Source: Microbacteriaceae bacterium PS02070 | GTDB taxonomy: Bacteria > Actinomycetota > Actinomycetes > Actinomycetales > Microbacteriaceae | DNA length: 64,000 nt | Direction of reading: 5' to 3' | Assembly (NCBI GenBank): GCA_029959865.1 | Contig: JASCPE010000002.1 | Location: forward strand, 186,001 to 250,000 | Shown here: positions 8,079-16,449 of the stretch, piece after piece | Layout: the number at the start of each line of letters is the position of its first letter | Numbering within the stretch: position 1 is the first letter of the stretch | Position numbers and translations under genes: made by a program | Notes under the pieces: model-generated | Seen by the model: the letters and a program-made list of their open reading frames with translations, nothing else | Told to the model about the DNA's origin: nothing | Databases searched by the model: none

Positions 8079-9395
8079 TCAGGGCTCGGGGTTGAGGGCA
8101 TCGTAGCGACGGAAGCGCGGGCTCAGGCGCACGAGGGTCGCAGCGAGACCGATGATGACGAAACCGCCGAGCAGCGGCGGGAACCACAACGCCGTAAAGG
8201 TCGTGAGGACTCCCACGTAGAGCGCCCCCACGCGTGGTCCGCCGGCGACGACGACGATGAAGATGCCCTGGAGGCGTCCGCGGACCGCATCCGGGACCGC
8301 AGCCTGCATCATCGTGGAGCGGTAGATCGCGCTGATGTTGTCTGATGCGCCGGCGACCGCGATCGTCACGAGCGCGGCGGCCAGGAGCGCCACGTTCGTG
8401 CGCGTTTCACTCACGCCCGCGTCGGGAGCGAACCAGCCGCTCGCCGCGGCGAGGAGGACGAGACCGAACGCGACGACGGAGGCGCCATAGACGATGATCG
8501 CCCGCTCGATGCCGCGTCCATGCCATCGATAGCGGCCCACGCGTCCCGAGAACAGGCTCGAGGCGAAGGCTCCGAAGGCGTAGCCGGCGGTCAGGAGCCC
8601 CGTCGTGATCTCACCGCCGCCGAGGATCAGTACCCCGATCGCAGGAAAGAGGGCGAGGGGCTGACCGAAGGTCATCGCGATGATGTCGAGGATGTACTGG
8701 AGACGGATATTCGGCGCTCGGCGGAGGAAGGCGATGCCGTCTCGGAGGCTTTCTAAGCCGGGCTTGGCGAGGTGCTCGCCCTGGGGAGCGATGGCGGGGA
8801 GTGCCCACAGTCCGAGGAACAGGGAGATCATCAGCACGACGTCGATCGTGTAGGTCCACTGATAGCCGAAGAATGCCACCAGGAGACCGGCAAGAGCGGG
8901 TCCGCCCATGACCATGAGTCCCATGGAGATGCCCTGAAGCGCGGCCGCCGCGGGAAGGAGATCCCGGGGGAGGAGCCGTGGGGTGATCGCGGACTTCGCC
9001 GCCGACGCGATCGAGTTCGCGGAGGAGTTGACGACGCTGATCACGTACAGCCACCACACGGTTTCCAGGTGCGCCCACGCGAGGATAGCCAGCACTAACG
9101 TCGAGGCAAAGGTGACGAGGGAGGCGATGAGGGCGACCCGGCGCCGGTCGAACGCGTCAGCGAGCATGCCGCCGTAGAGGCCGGCGAGGATCATCGGCAC
9201 GAGGCCCGCGACGGCGATCATCGAGACCGCGAAGGTGGACTGGGTCAGCTCGTACATGTGCAGCATGACGGCGACGATCGTGAGTTGGCTACCGATCCCC
9301 GCGAGCGTGGATCCCGCCCACAAACGGGCAAAGGCGGGACTGGCGCGCAGCGGGCTCAGGTCTATCAACGAGTCGCGGCCGAAGCGCCGCGTCAC
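8079..9395 (-). CDS. MFS transporter
   Basis: 438 residues with about 12 membrane spans. [20 protein letters not shown] and the [19 protein letters not shown] loop (the G-x-x-x-D-x-x-x-R-R motif A between spans 2 and 3) mark the major facilitator superfamily, in the drug or siderophore exporter branch similar to EntS. The substrate is unknown. Its start overlaps the DUF167 gene by 4 nt, so the two form one unit. Confidence 0.88.
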   Translation of the reverse strand: MTRRFGRDSLIDLSPLRASPAFARLWAGSTLAGIGSQLTIVAVMLHMYELTQSTFAVSMIAVAGLVPMILAGLYGGMLADAFDRRRVALIASLVTFASTLVLAILAWAHLETVWWLYVISVVNSSANSIASAAKSAITPRLLPRDLLPAAAALQGISMGLMVMGGPALAGLLVAFFGYQWTYTIDVVLMISLFLGLWALPAIAPQGEHLAKPGLESLRDGIAFLRRAPNIRLQYILDIIAMTFGQPLALFPAIGVLILGGGEITTGLLTAGYAFGAFASSLFSGRVGRYRWHGRGIERAIIVYGASVVAFGLVLLAAASGWFAPDAGVSETRTNVALLAAALVTIAVAGASDNISAIYRSTMMQAAVPDAVRGRLQGIFIVVVAGGPRVGALYVGVLTTFTALWFPPLLGGFVIIGLAATLVRLSPRFRRYDALNPEP

Positions 9396-9613
9396 AGGTC
9401 GACCTCGACGCGCTTGATACGCGCGGTATGGCCGGAGACGATCGAGACGTCGCGCGCGCGGACGCCGAAATGGTCTGCAAGCGTCCGCTCGACGCCCTCG
9501 TTTGCAGCGCCGTCCACGGCGCGCTCGCGCACATAGACGGTCAGTTCGTCACCGGATGCCTCGACGAGGGGGCCTTTTCTGCTGCCCGGTTTGACGCGCA
9601 CAGTGACTCTCAC
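9392..9613 (-). CDS. DUF167 (YggU-type) protein
   Basis: 73 residues. [17 protein letters not shown] and the [19 protein letters not shown] helix are the DUF167 core. The molecular role of the family is not known. GTG start at 9613, placed 6 nt after a -10 hexamer. First gene of a two-gene unit with the MFS transporter. Confidence 0.9.
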   Translation of the reverse strand: MRVTVRVKPGSRKGPLVEASGDELTVYVRERAVDGAANEGVERTLADHFGVRARDVSIVSGHTARIKRVEVDL

Positions 9614-9619
9614 CCCAGA

Positions 9620-9625
9620 AGGTTA
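9620..9625 (-). promoter_or_regulatory. -10 element of the DUF167-MFS unit
   Basis: TAACCT on the minus strand, 6 nt before the GTG at 9613. It supports that start and a leaderless mRNA. Confidence 0.5.
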
Positions 9626-9654
9626 CTCGGGTCGTCGACGGCCGGTCGGGCTGA

Positions 9655-9660
9655 TAGACT
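9655..9660 (+). promoter_or_regulatory. -10 element of rpsO
   Basis: TAGACT about 92 nt before the rpsO ATG. The implied leader is about 85 nt and ends in a strong AGAGAGAGGGG ribosome site, unlike the leaderless neighbours. Confidence 0.45.
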
Positions 9661-9751
9661 GTTTCGGTTGCCGTTTGATCGGCCGCGGATAAAGAGAGCC
9701 CACACATCAGGTGACGGGCGCCGCGCAACGAAGAGAGAGGGGATCGGTTCT

Positions 9752-10021
9752 ATGGCACTTGAAGCAGAGGTCAAGAAGGCGATCATCGAAGAGTACGCAA
9801 CGCACCCCGGTGACACCGGTTCCCCCGAGGTGCAGGTCGCGATGCTGACGCAGCGCATCAAGGATCTGACGGAGCACCTCAAGGAGCACAAGCACGACCA
9901 CCACTCGCGTCGTGGCCTGTTCCTTCTCGTCGGTCAGCGCCGCCGTCTGCTCGGCTACCTTCAGGACATCGACATCGCGCGTTACCGCTCGCTGATCGAG
10001 CGCCTGGGTCTTCGCCGCTGA
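9752..10021 (+). CDS. rpsO: 30S ribosomal protein S15
   Basis: 89 residues, full length. [36 protein letters not shown] and the ending [12 protein letters not shown] are diagnostic. S15 binds 16S rRNA helices 20-22 early in small-subunit assembly. In most bacteria pnp follows directly; here it lies 8.9 kb downstream, behind a terminator and a repeat cluster. Confidence 0.98.
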   Translation: MALEAEVKKAIIEEYATHPGDTGSPEVQVAMLTQRIKDLTEHLKEHKHDHHSRRGLFLLVGQRRRLLGYLQDIDIARYRSLIERLGLRR

Positions 10022-10047
10022 GCGCACCCGCGTATATCGCTTCTTCC

Positions 10048-10077
10048 GAAGGCCGCCCCCGGTGTGGGGCGGCCTTC
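10048..10077 (+). terminator. rpsO terminator
   Basis: A 12-bp perfect GC stem (10048-10059 with 10066-10077) and a 6-nt loop, 26 nt after the rpsO stop. Confidence 0.8.
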
Positions 10078-10093
10078 GTCGTTTCCGGTGCAT

Positions 10094-10165
10094 GTCTGCC
10101 CAACTCCGAAGGTCTGCCCAACTCCGAAGGTCTGCCCAACCCCGAAGGTCTGCCCAACCCCGCCC
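10094..10165. repeat. Tandem repeat, four 18-bp units
   Basis: Units start at 10094, 10112, 10130 and 10148. The first two are identical (GTCTGCCCAACTCCGAAG); the third differs by one base and the last has a changed end. There is no open frame of interest, and nothing in the spacing resembles a CRISPR. Confidence 0.9.
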
Positions 10166-10171
10166 CGCCTT

Positions 10172-10271
10172 GTGCACAACTGCGGCGTGCACAACTGCGG
10201 CGTGCACAGCCGACACGCCGTGGGGGAGCCCCTCGTGGTCGGCGTGTCGGGTCTTGACGCCGCAGTTGTGC
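10172..10271. repeat. Hairpin repeat unit 1 (REP-like)
   Basis: Two direct copies of GTGCACAACTGCGGC (10172-10186, 10187-10201) are answered by the inverted GCCGCAGTTGTGC (10259-10271). Nested inside is CCGACACGCC (10210-10219) with GGCGTGTCGG (10241-10250). The whole can fold as a two-tier hairpin or cruciform. No coding signal is seen. Confidence 0.8.
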
Positions 10272-10350
10272 GGGCGGGGCGTAGTCGAAGTCACGGGGGC
10301 GGGGAGCCGTAGCTCAGGTTGCCGTGCGGGCCTGCGATGCGTCCGGCTCG

Positions 10351-10489
10351 TGCACAACTGCGGCGTAGACGGGCGACACACCGATGAGGAAACCCCGATC
10401 GTCGGCGTGTTGGGTCTTGACGCCGCAGTTGTGCGGCGTGCCGAGTTGGGGCTCGACGCCGCAGTTGGGGCTCGACGTCGCAGTTGTGC
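10351..10489. repeat. Hairpin repeat unit 2 (diverged copy, extended)
   Basis: TGCACAACTGCGGCG (10351-10365) is answered by CGCCGCAGTTGTGC (10421-10434). Two further partial inverted arms follow at 10455-10467 and 10474-10489. It shares GGGTCTTGACGCCGCAGTTG with unit 1, so the two are copies of one element. The stretch 10272-10350 between them shows nothing recognisable. Confidence 0.75.
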
Positions 10490-10504
10490 GGTGTGAGGGT
10501 GGGG

Positions 10505-11521
10505 TCAGGAGGAGGCGCGGGCGGCGAGGAGGTCGGCGTGCCAGCGCTCGGCAACGTCGGGGTGCGCCCGCAGGCGTGACTTGAGCGCGTTCTCGCCGTA
10601 GGCGGCATAGATCGGGTTGGTCGGATCCTGCGTGACGCCCCGAGCCTGCGCGGCAAGCTCCGCGGGAAGCTCGATGAGCGGCAGGGAACGATCGAGTGCC
10701 GGGTTGAAGAAGAACGGAACCGAGATTCGCTCGTCCGGGTACTTGGGTGAAATCACGCGGTGGTCGGTCGCGATGAGATACCCGTCGGTCGCGTACTCGA
10801 GCATCTCGCCGATGTTGACGACGAATGCCCCCGGTACCGGCGGAGCATCCACCCATTGGCCGTCGCGACGCACCTGGAGGCCACCCTTCCCCGGCTCGAC
10901 CCACAGCAGGGTGAGAACGCCGGAGTCCTTGTGCGCCCCGACTCCCTGCTGCGGCGTCGGATCCTCCTTGCCGGGGTAGCGGACGATCTTCAGCAGCGTC
11001 GCGGGGTCACCGAAGTGCGAGTCGAAGTAGTCCTCCGGGGCGCCGAGCGCCAGCGCCCAGGCGCGAAGGAGCTTACGAGCGACGCCGGTGAGGTGGTCCT
11101 GCCACTCCTGAGCGATGTCCTTGAGTTCGGGCAGCGCTTCGGGCCACAGGTTCGGTCCGATCAGCCGTGTGTAGTCGGGCGCCTCGGGATCGGTGATCGC
11201 GGCGCGCTCGGGGCCGATGTCGATCTGCTCCCGCCAATCCACCTTGCCCTGGGTGCGCTCGCCGCCGACACGGGTGTAACCGCGAAAGTGCGGACTGGAG
11301 ACGTTCTCGATCGAGAGCTTGTCCTCCTCGGGGAGCGCGAAGAACGCATGCGCGGTACGCAGGAGGCGCTCCTCGAGTTCCGGGGTGCCACCGGTGCCGG
11401 TGAGGTAGAAGAAGCCGACGTCGTGGGTCGCCGCCCGCAGCTGGTCACGGAAGGATTCGGCCGCCTCCTCGCCCTGGTCCAGCAGAGAGAGGTCGAGGAT
11501 CGGAAGGTTCAACTCAGACAT
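10505..11521 (-). CDS. Isopenicillin N synthase-family 2OG-Fe(II) oxygenase
   Basis: 338 residues. An N-terminal DIOX_N segment (LPILDLSLLD) is followed by the jelly-roll core. The iron ligands are visible as AHKDSG (H-x-D, about 210-215) and TDHRV (distal His, about 265), and the RxS that binds 2-oxoglutarate appears as ERISVPFF. Substrates in the family range from amino acids to alkaloids. No biosynthetic neighbour is present, so the substrate is unknown. Confidence 0.9.
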   Translation of the reverse strand: MSELNLPILDLSLLDQGEEAAESFRDQLRAATHDVGFFYLTGTGGTPELEERLLRTAHAFFALPEEDKLSIENVSSPHFRGYTRVGGERTQGKVDWREQIDIGPERAAITDPEAPDYTRLIGPNLWPEALPELKDIAQEWQDHLTGVARKLLRAWALALGAPEDYFDSHFGDPATLLKIVRYPGKEDPTPQQGVGAHKDSGVLTLLWVEPGKGGLQVRRDGQWVDAPPVPGAFVVNIGEMLEYATDGYLIATDHRVISPKYPDERISVPFFFNPALDRSLPLIELPAELAAQARGVTQDPTNPIYAAYGENALKSRLRAHPDVAERWHADLLAARASS

Positions 11522-11527
11522 AACGCG

Positions 11528-11533
11528 AGGCTA
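11528..11533 (-). promoter_or_regulatory. -10 element of the oxygenase gene
   Basis: TAGCCT on the minus strand, 6 nt before the ATG at 11521. Confidence 0.5.
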
Positions 11534-11591
11534 CGACGCGCGTACGAGGCCGGGGGCGGATGTTGCCGTTCGTTACCGAGACGCGCGATGC

Positions 11592-12740
11592 TCACTGGTC
11601 TGGTCGAACGCGGGTCATGCTGCCGGTCCAGGGGTTGGGATCGTCCTTGGGGCGGCGGGATCCGGTCGGGTCATTTCGTCGCGTCTCTTTCCCGAGGAGC
11701 CCCGGATCGGCGAAGAGCCAACGTGGGCGTGGCTCGATGACGGGGCGGAACAGGCGCCGCACCGGCCAGCTGGCCAGCGCGAACGCGATCGCGATCGCGA
11801 GCAGGATGACAAGCGGCAGCCAGAGCCAGGTCGGCTCGAGGCCGCGCAGCAGCCCCGATTCCCGGAGCGGGTAGAGCACGAAGGAGTGCAGCAGGTAGAC
11901 GTACATCGTGTACTGCCCGAGGTGGGTCCACCGGTGCTGTCCGCGCGGAACGAGGAAGAAGAGCGCGGCGCTCAGTGTCAGGGCGATCACCATGAGGAGC
12001 AATCGGACGCCGCCGGCCCACCACTGCGTTCCGGCCAGGTCTGCGTAGCTGCTCTCGTAGAAGAGCCACCGCTGCAGGTCGATCGCCTCCCACACATCCA
12101 CGAAGAACCAGGCCGCCCATCCCGCCACCGCGAACACAGCGATCGACGAGATGATCTGCCACGCCGCGGGCCGTCGAAGTGCGCGCATCCGATCCAAGAT
12201 GCCGTGTGTGGCGAGCCACCATCCCAGAGTGAAGAACGGGAGGAAGCCGAGTGTGCGTGAGAGGGAGAACGTTGAGTCGACGTTCGGCACGTAGCCCGCG
12301 CCGATGGAGACCAGCACCGTCCACAGCAACGGCCAGCGCAGCAGGGCGAGATAGGGGAGCACGAGCCGGAAGATCGCGAGCGCGAGGAGGAACCAGAGCG
12401 TCCATGACGGTTGCGTGAGGTTCGGGTCGGCCGTTCCCTCGACAAGCCATTTCGTGAGCGTCCACAATCCCTCGAAGATCACGTAGGGCAGCACGATGTC
12501 GGTGAGCACGCGCACCATCTGCTTGCGCGAAGGGGGTTCGGCTTTGGAGAAGTAGCCCGAGATGAGCGCGAACGCCGGCATGTGAAAGGCATAGATGAGC
12601 AGGTACAGAGCGCGGGCGATGTCGGAGTCGTAGGTGAGCCGCTGAATGGCGTGGCCGAGGACGACCAGCACGATGCAGAGGAACCGGGCGTTGTCCCACA
12701 CAGGGACGCGGCGCCGCGGACGGTGCTCGGGTGCGCCCAC
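11592..12740 (-). CDS. Acyltransferase-3 family membrane protein
   Basis: 382 residues with about ten membrane spans. WDNARFLCIVLVVLGHAIQ at the first span carries the conserved R and H of the Acyl_transf_3 (OafA/YrhL) family, and FHMPAFALISGYF is the second family block. Members move acetyl or succinyl groups onto cell-surface sugars or lipids. There is no SGNH domain on this protein. The GTG at 12740 is the longest start; no clear ribosome site precedes it, so the exact start is uncertain. Confidence 0.85.
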   Translation of the reverse strand: MGAPEHRPRRRVPVWDNARFLCIVLVVLGHAIQRLTYDSDIARALYLLIYAFHMPAFALISGYFSKAEPPSRKQMVRVLTDIVLPYVIFEGLWTLTKWLVEGTADPNLTQPSWTLWFLLALAIFRLVLPYLALLRWPLLWTVLVSIGAGYVPNVDSTFSLSRTLGFLPFFTLGWWLATHGILDRMRALRRPAAWQIISSIAVFAVAGWAAWFFVDVWEAIDLQRWLFYESSYADLAGTQWWAGGVRLLLMVIALTLSAALFFLVPRGQHRWTHLGQYTMYVYLLHSFVLYPLRESGLLRGLEPTWLWLPLVILLAIAIAFALASWPVRRLFRPVIEPRPRWLFADPGLLGKETRRNDPTGSRRPKDDPNPWTGSMTRVRPDQ

Positions 12741-12872
12741 GGGCGAGGAGAGGTGAGAATCGGACGTCGCCTGACCACCCTAGCGATCGGGAATAGTCTG
12801 ATTTCTCCTGCGTTATAGCTGATATATTCGTACGCATAGATCGGGGCACGGTCCCGGGAGTGGAATGAGACA

Positions 12873-14090
12873 GTGGCAGACCAGGCCATCGAACAGCCCG
12901 TTCAGTTCGGGATCTTCAGCGTCAGTGACATCACGGAAGACCCGACGACGGGGTACACGCCGAGTGAGGCTGAGCGCATCCAGGCGGCCCTGACGATCGC
13001 GAAACACGCCGACGAGGTCGGTCTGGATGTCTTCGCGCTCGGCGAGCATCACAATCCTCCGTTCTTCTCGTCCAGCCCCACGACGACGCTCGCCTACATC
13101 GCGGCACAGACCGAGAACCTGATCCTCTCGACGGCGACGACCCTCATCACCACCAACGATCCGGTCAAGATCGCCGAAGACTTCGCGATGCTTCAGCACG
13201 TCGCGGGCGGTCGAGTCGACCTCATGCTCGGGCGTGGCAACACGGGCCCGGTGTACCCGTGGTTCGGCAAGGACATCCGCCAGGGCCTGCCGCTCGCGGT
13301 CGAGAACTACGATCTCCTGCACAAGCTCTGGACCCAGGACGTCGTGGACTGGGAGGGCAAGTTCCGCACCTCGCTGCAAGGATTCACCTCCACGCCTCGC
13401 CCGTTGGACGGCGTCGCGCCCTTCGTCTGGCATGGGTCGATCCGCACGCCCGAGATCGCCGAGCAGGCCGCGTACTACGGTGATGGATTCTTCGCGAACA
13501 ACATCTTCTGGCCGAAGGAGCACTTCCAGCGGCTTGTGAACCTCTATCGTCAGCGCTTCGCGCACTACGGGCACGGTACTCCCGAGCAGGCGATCGTCGG
13601 CATCGGCGGTCAGGTGTTCATGCGCGAGAACTCGCAGGACGCCGTGCGCGAGTTCCGGCCCTATTTCGACAACGCTCCCGTCTACGGTCACGGTCCGTCG
13701 ATGGAGGACTTCACCGAGATGACACCCCTGACCGTGGGGTCGCCGCAGCAGGTCATCGACCGTTACGCCGCCATGCGCGACACGTTCGGCGACTACCAGC
13801 GTCAGCTCTTCCTCCTCGATCATGCGGGGCTGCCGCTGAAGACCGTGCTGGAGCAACTCGACCTGCTCGGCGGCGAGGTTGTGCCGGTACTGCGCAAGGA
13901 GTTCGCGAAGGACCGTCCCGCGGACGTCCCGAACGGACCGACGCACGCGGCTCGCGTGCGCGCTGCGTACGGTGACGGTCCGACCCGCCAGGCACGTCCC
14001 GGCGCGAACCGGGGCGACAACCTCAGCGGCCCGAGCCCCTACCAGGACGCACCGGCACCGGCTGGCGCATCGTTCGGAGTGAAGCGATGA
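12873..14090 (+). CDS. LLM-class flavin-dependent monooxygenase, CE1758 type
   Basis: 405 residues of the bacterial luciferase-like fold. FGIFSVSDITEDPTTGYTPSEAERI, FALGEHHNPPFF and GRVDLMLGRGNTGPVYPWFG match the family that pairs with a dedicated reductase. It uses reduced FMN and oxygen to oxidise an unknown organic substrate. The C-terminal 60 residues (after GEVVPVL) are a disordered Arg/Gly/Pro tail. The GTG start lies after a GGAATGAGA stretch. The 3' end overlaps the reductase gene by 4 nt. Confidence 0.9.
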   Translation: MADQAIEQPVQFGIFSVSDITEDPTTGYTPSEAERIQAALTIAKHADEVGLDVFALGEHHNPPFFSSSPTTTLAYIAAQTENLILSTATTLITTNDPVKIAEDFAMLQHVAGGRVDLMLGRGNTGPVYPWFGKDIRQGLPLAVENYDLLHKLWTQDVVDWEGKFRTSLQGFTSTPRPLDGVAPFVWHGSIRTPEIAEQAAYYGDGFFANNIFWPKEHFQRLVNLYRQRFAHYGHGTPEQAIVGIGGQVFMRENSQDAVREFRPYFDNAPVYGHGPSMEDFTEMTPLTVGSPQQVIDRYAAMRDTFGDYQRQLFLLDHAGLPLKTVLEQLDLLGGEVVPVLRKEFAKDRPADVPNGPTHAARVRAAYGDGPTRQARPGANRGDNLSGPSPYQDAPAPAGASFGVKR

Positions 14091-14731
14091 GCGCGCGCCG
14101 CATCGCTGTCGTGGCGGCCGGTCTGTCGAATCCCTCCTCCACGCGCATGCTCGCGGACCGGCTCGCCGCAGCGACGGTCACAGACCTGGAGGCTCAGGGT
14201 GTGGGCGCCACTGTCGACACGTTCGAGTTGCGTGATCGCGCCCAGGACATCACCAACAACCTCCTCACCGGGTTCGCCACGCCCGCGTTGGAGTCCATGA
14301 TCAACACCGTCGTCTCAGCCGATGCGCTGATCGTCGTCACGCCGATCTTCACGACGAGCTACTCCGGGCTCTTCAAGTCGTTCATCGATCTCCTCGACCC
14401 CGACGCGCTCACGGGCAAGCCCGTGCTCATCGGGGCGACGGCGGGCACGGCGCGGCATTCGCTCGCGATCGACTATGCGATCCGGCCGCTGTTCACCTAC
14501 CTCCACGCCGTGCCGGTGTCGACGGGCGTGTTCGCCGCGTCCAGTGACTGGGGCTCGGCGGCGGACGAGGTTGCTCCGCTCGCGACACGCATCACTCGTG
14601 GTGCGCGTGAGCTCGCCAGTGCCATCGTTGGGAAGCCCGCTGCCACGTCTGAGGATCCGTACGACCCCGACTCCTACCTCGGCGAGGGCAAGTCCTTCGG
14701 TCACCTCTTGGGTGGCCTCGCCGGCGAGTGA
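14087..14731 (+). CDS. NAD(P)H:FMN reductase, CE1759 type
   Basis: 214 residues, flavodoxin-like. RIAVVAAGLSNPSSTRMLADRL is the FMN-phosphate loop; VVTPIFTTSYSGLFKSFIDLLD and VLIGATAGTARHSL are reductase blocks. It supplies reduced flavin to the overlapping luciferase-like partner, making a two-component monooxygenase. The ATG at 14087 sits inside the partner's last codons. Confidence 0.9.
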   Translation: MSARRIAVVAAGLSNPSSTRMLADRLAAATVTDLEAQGVGATVDTFELRDRAQDITNNLLTGFATPALESMINTVVSADALIVVTPIFTTSYSGLFKSFIDLLDPDALTGKPVLIGATAGTARHSLAIDYAIRPLFTYLHAVPVSTGVFAASSDWGSAADEVAPLATRITRGARELASAIVGKPAATSEDPYDPDSYLGEGKSFGHLLGGLAGE

Positions 14732-14755
14732 CGGTCTCGGCGGAGAGACCGCGAG

Positions 14756-15562
14756 TCAGCCGAGCACGATATCGGAGAGGCTCGCCAGCTCTCGCGGCTC
14801 GGGCCGAACCGCCGTGCCAGTAAGAACATCCGCATCGGCGAGCGCACCGACATCGACGCCGGCGAGAGTCATGATCTCGCGCACCGGAACTTGGAAGGTG
14901 CGGAATGCGCCGAGCGGCGGGACGAGCAGGTCTTCGTCCAGGTCGGAGAGCAGTTCGCTCTGGTCGAGGAGAAAGCCCGCGGCGGCGAGCGCCGGCTCAC
15001 TCGAGGTGCCTGAGTTCCAGGCGGCGATCTTCCAAAACCGCCGGGGGACGGCAATGCCGCGATAGGGCGGATCGTCATCGGCGAGAACCGGCGCGGTGAA
15101 AACACTCACGCGGTGGTCGTTGTCCTCCGCGTAGGCGAGGACGTGGTCTTCGAGGCCGAGCCAGAGCTCCTTGGATTGGTTGAACCCCGCCACTTGTGGC
15201 GCGGCGTTCGTATAGAAGAACGTCGCTTCGGTGGCCTCCCGCGCGTTCTCACCCCAGCCCGGATCGCGGCGACGGACGAGGTGACCACGGTCCAGGTCAT
15301 TTCTGGCGTACACGTCGGGCCCGGCTTGATCCTCCTCGGCGACGCGTGGATCGAGCGCCCAGTCGCCGGTGCGCGACACGTCTTGGAGACTCGCGCCATC
15401 GATGTCGACCGCCGTGACCGCAGCGAAACGTCGGTCGGCGTCGAGCACCACCGTGAAGTGCGGGTAGTCCAGTTCGATGAGCCGCCCCCGCGCCGGCTGC
15501 GGGAGGGGCACCGGAATGCCGAGGAACAGAGGGTCGCGGCCGGCGGGTGTCTCAGAAGTCAT
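14756..15562 (-). CDS. DNA/RNA non-specific endonuclease (NucA fold), no signal peptide
   Basis: 268 residues. NDLDRGHLVRRRDPGWG carries the DRGH catalytic motif with the general-base His, and FFYTNAAPQVAGFNQS carries the metal-binding Asn. Homologues are usually secreted. This one has no signal peptide or membrane segment, and I see no immunity-like neighbour. The ATG at 15562 opens a natural N-terminus (MTSETPAGRDPLFLG); a longer start at 15616 would read through low-complexity sequence. Confidence 0.82.
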   Translation of the reverse strand: MTSETPAGRDPLFLGIPVPLPQPARGRLIELDYPHFTVVLDADRRFAAVTAVDIDGASLQDVSRTGDWALDPRVAEEDQAGPDVYARNDLDRGHLVRRRDPGWGENAREATEATFFYTNAAPQVAGFNQSKELWLGLEDHVLAYAEDNDHRVSVFTAPVLADDDPPYRGIAVPRRFWKIAAWNSGTSSEPALAAAGFLLDQSELLSDLDEDLLVPPLGAFRTFQVPVREIMTLAGVDVGALADADVLTGTAVRPEPRELASLSDIVLG

Positions 15563-15612
15563 ACGACCATCATGTCGACCCCACCCGACGTCGCGAGGTC
15601 GGCGGTGCCCGG

Positions 15613-16314
15613 TCACGTGTCGTGCCGGGACAGCGGCAGATAGTCGCCCCGTCCACGCCAGCTGCCGTGCTCGCTGAGCGCGCGGAAGCGCAGGGTCGTG
15701 AACTCCCGGTGGAAGTCGCGCCGCTCCCGCTCGCGCATCGCATGCTTATGATCCTGCGCGGTCGCGCCCGTGCCACGTCCGAAAGTCATGTCGCGCATCG
15801 CGCGGGCCGAGGTCCACACGGAGAACGTCGAGACGGTGCGCGGGGGACGAAGCGCCGCGCCGCTCAGTGTTGCGGCGGGATGATCGCGCACCAGGCGTTC
15901 GACGGGGCGACCCCAGCGGATGAATCTCGGGATCTCGGGGAGCTTCATCCGGGCGAGAGTGATGGCCACGACGGGCTCGTCGGCGTCGGTGGGCGATGAC
16001 TCACGGGGCAGGTGCGCGAACTCGCGCACTGATCCCCAGCGACGAACGAACCGCATCCGCACGTGCCATCCGCTCCGCAGGCGCTCGCCGAGCCCGGGTG
16101 TGCCGAGGAAGGCATCGAGCGCGGCGGGGTCCTCCCACTCGGCGAAGACCGCGAGGCGAGTGACCTGTAGTCGCTTCGGCGAGAAGGTCGGTGCTCCGAG
16201 TTCCATCCCCGCCAGCGCTTCCGCTGCGCGCAGTCCCGGCACCTCCGTGATGCCTCGCACGAGTGCCTTCGTTCCGGTGGCGACGGGCACTTCGGCGAGG
16301 TGAAACGAGTGCAT
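15613..16314 (-). CDS. Spheroidene monooxygenase (CrtA)-like protein
   Basis: 233 residues. The N-terminal MHSFHLAEVPVATGTKALVR and later SPKRLQVTRLAVFAEWEDPAALDAFL and RTVSTFSVWTSARAMRDM look like the dimeric ferredoxin-like (ABM) fold of CrtA-type heme monooxygenases. True CrtA acts on carotenoids; no carotenoid genes are in view, so the substrate is unknown. Assignment rests on general resemblance, not on catalytic residues. Confidence 0.6.
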   Translation of the reverse strand: MHSFHLAEVPVATGTKALVRGITEVPGLRAAEALAGMELGAPTFSPKRLQVTRLAVFAEWEDPAALDAFLGTPGLGERLRSGWHVRMRFVRRWGSVREFAHLPRESSPTDADEPVVAITLARMKLPEIPRFIRWGRPVERLVRDHPAATLSGAALRPPRTVSTFSVWTSARAMRDMTFGRGTGATAQDHKHAMRERERRDFHREFTTLRFRALSEHGSWRGRGDYLPLSRHDT

Positions 16315-16320
16315 AGGTCG

Positions 16321-16326
16321 AACCTA
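16321..16326 (-). promoter_or_regulatory. -10 element of the CrtA-like gene
   Basis: TAGGTT on the minus strand, 6 nt before the ATG at 16314. Confidence 0.45.
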
Positions 16327-16449
16327 ACCGGGCTCTCCACGGGTCGCGACCGCGACTGCGGGTGACCGGCTGGCGAGCGCTGGGTGAACATCGTGTGCCG
16401 GCGGCGTTTTCGACTTCCGCGTCCGGCGTGTGCGCGGCACGGTGGTCAC

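Noticed and set aside
10094-10165. CRISPR-like array
   Set aside because: The units abut with no spacers, and there are no cas genes.
16384-16449. Earlier start for the GT-SGNH fusion
   Set aside because: The extra 22 codons (Arg/Cys-rich) do not resemble a GT4 N-terminus. GTG at 16450 begins the conserved strand.
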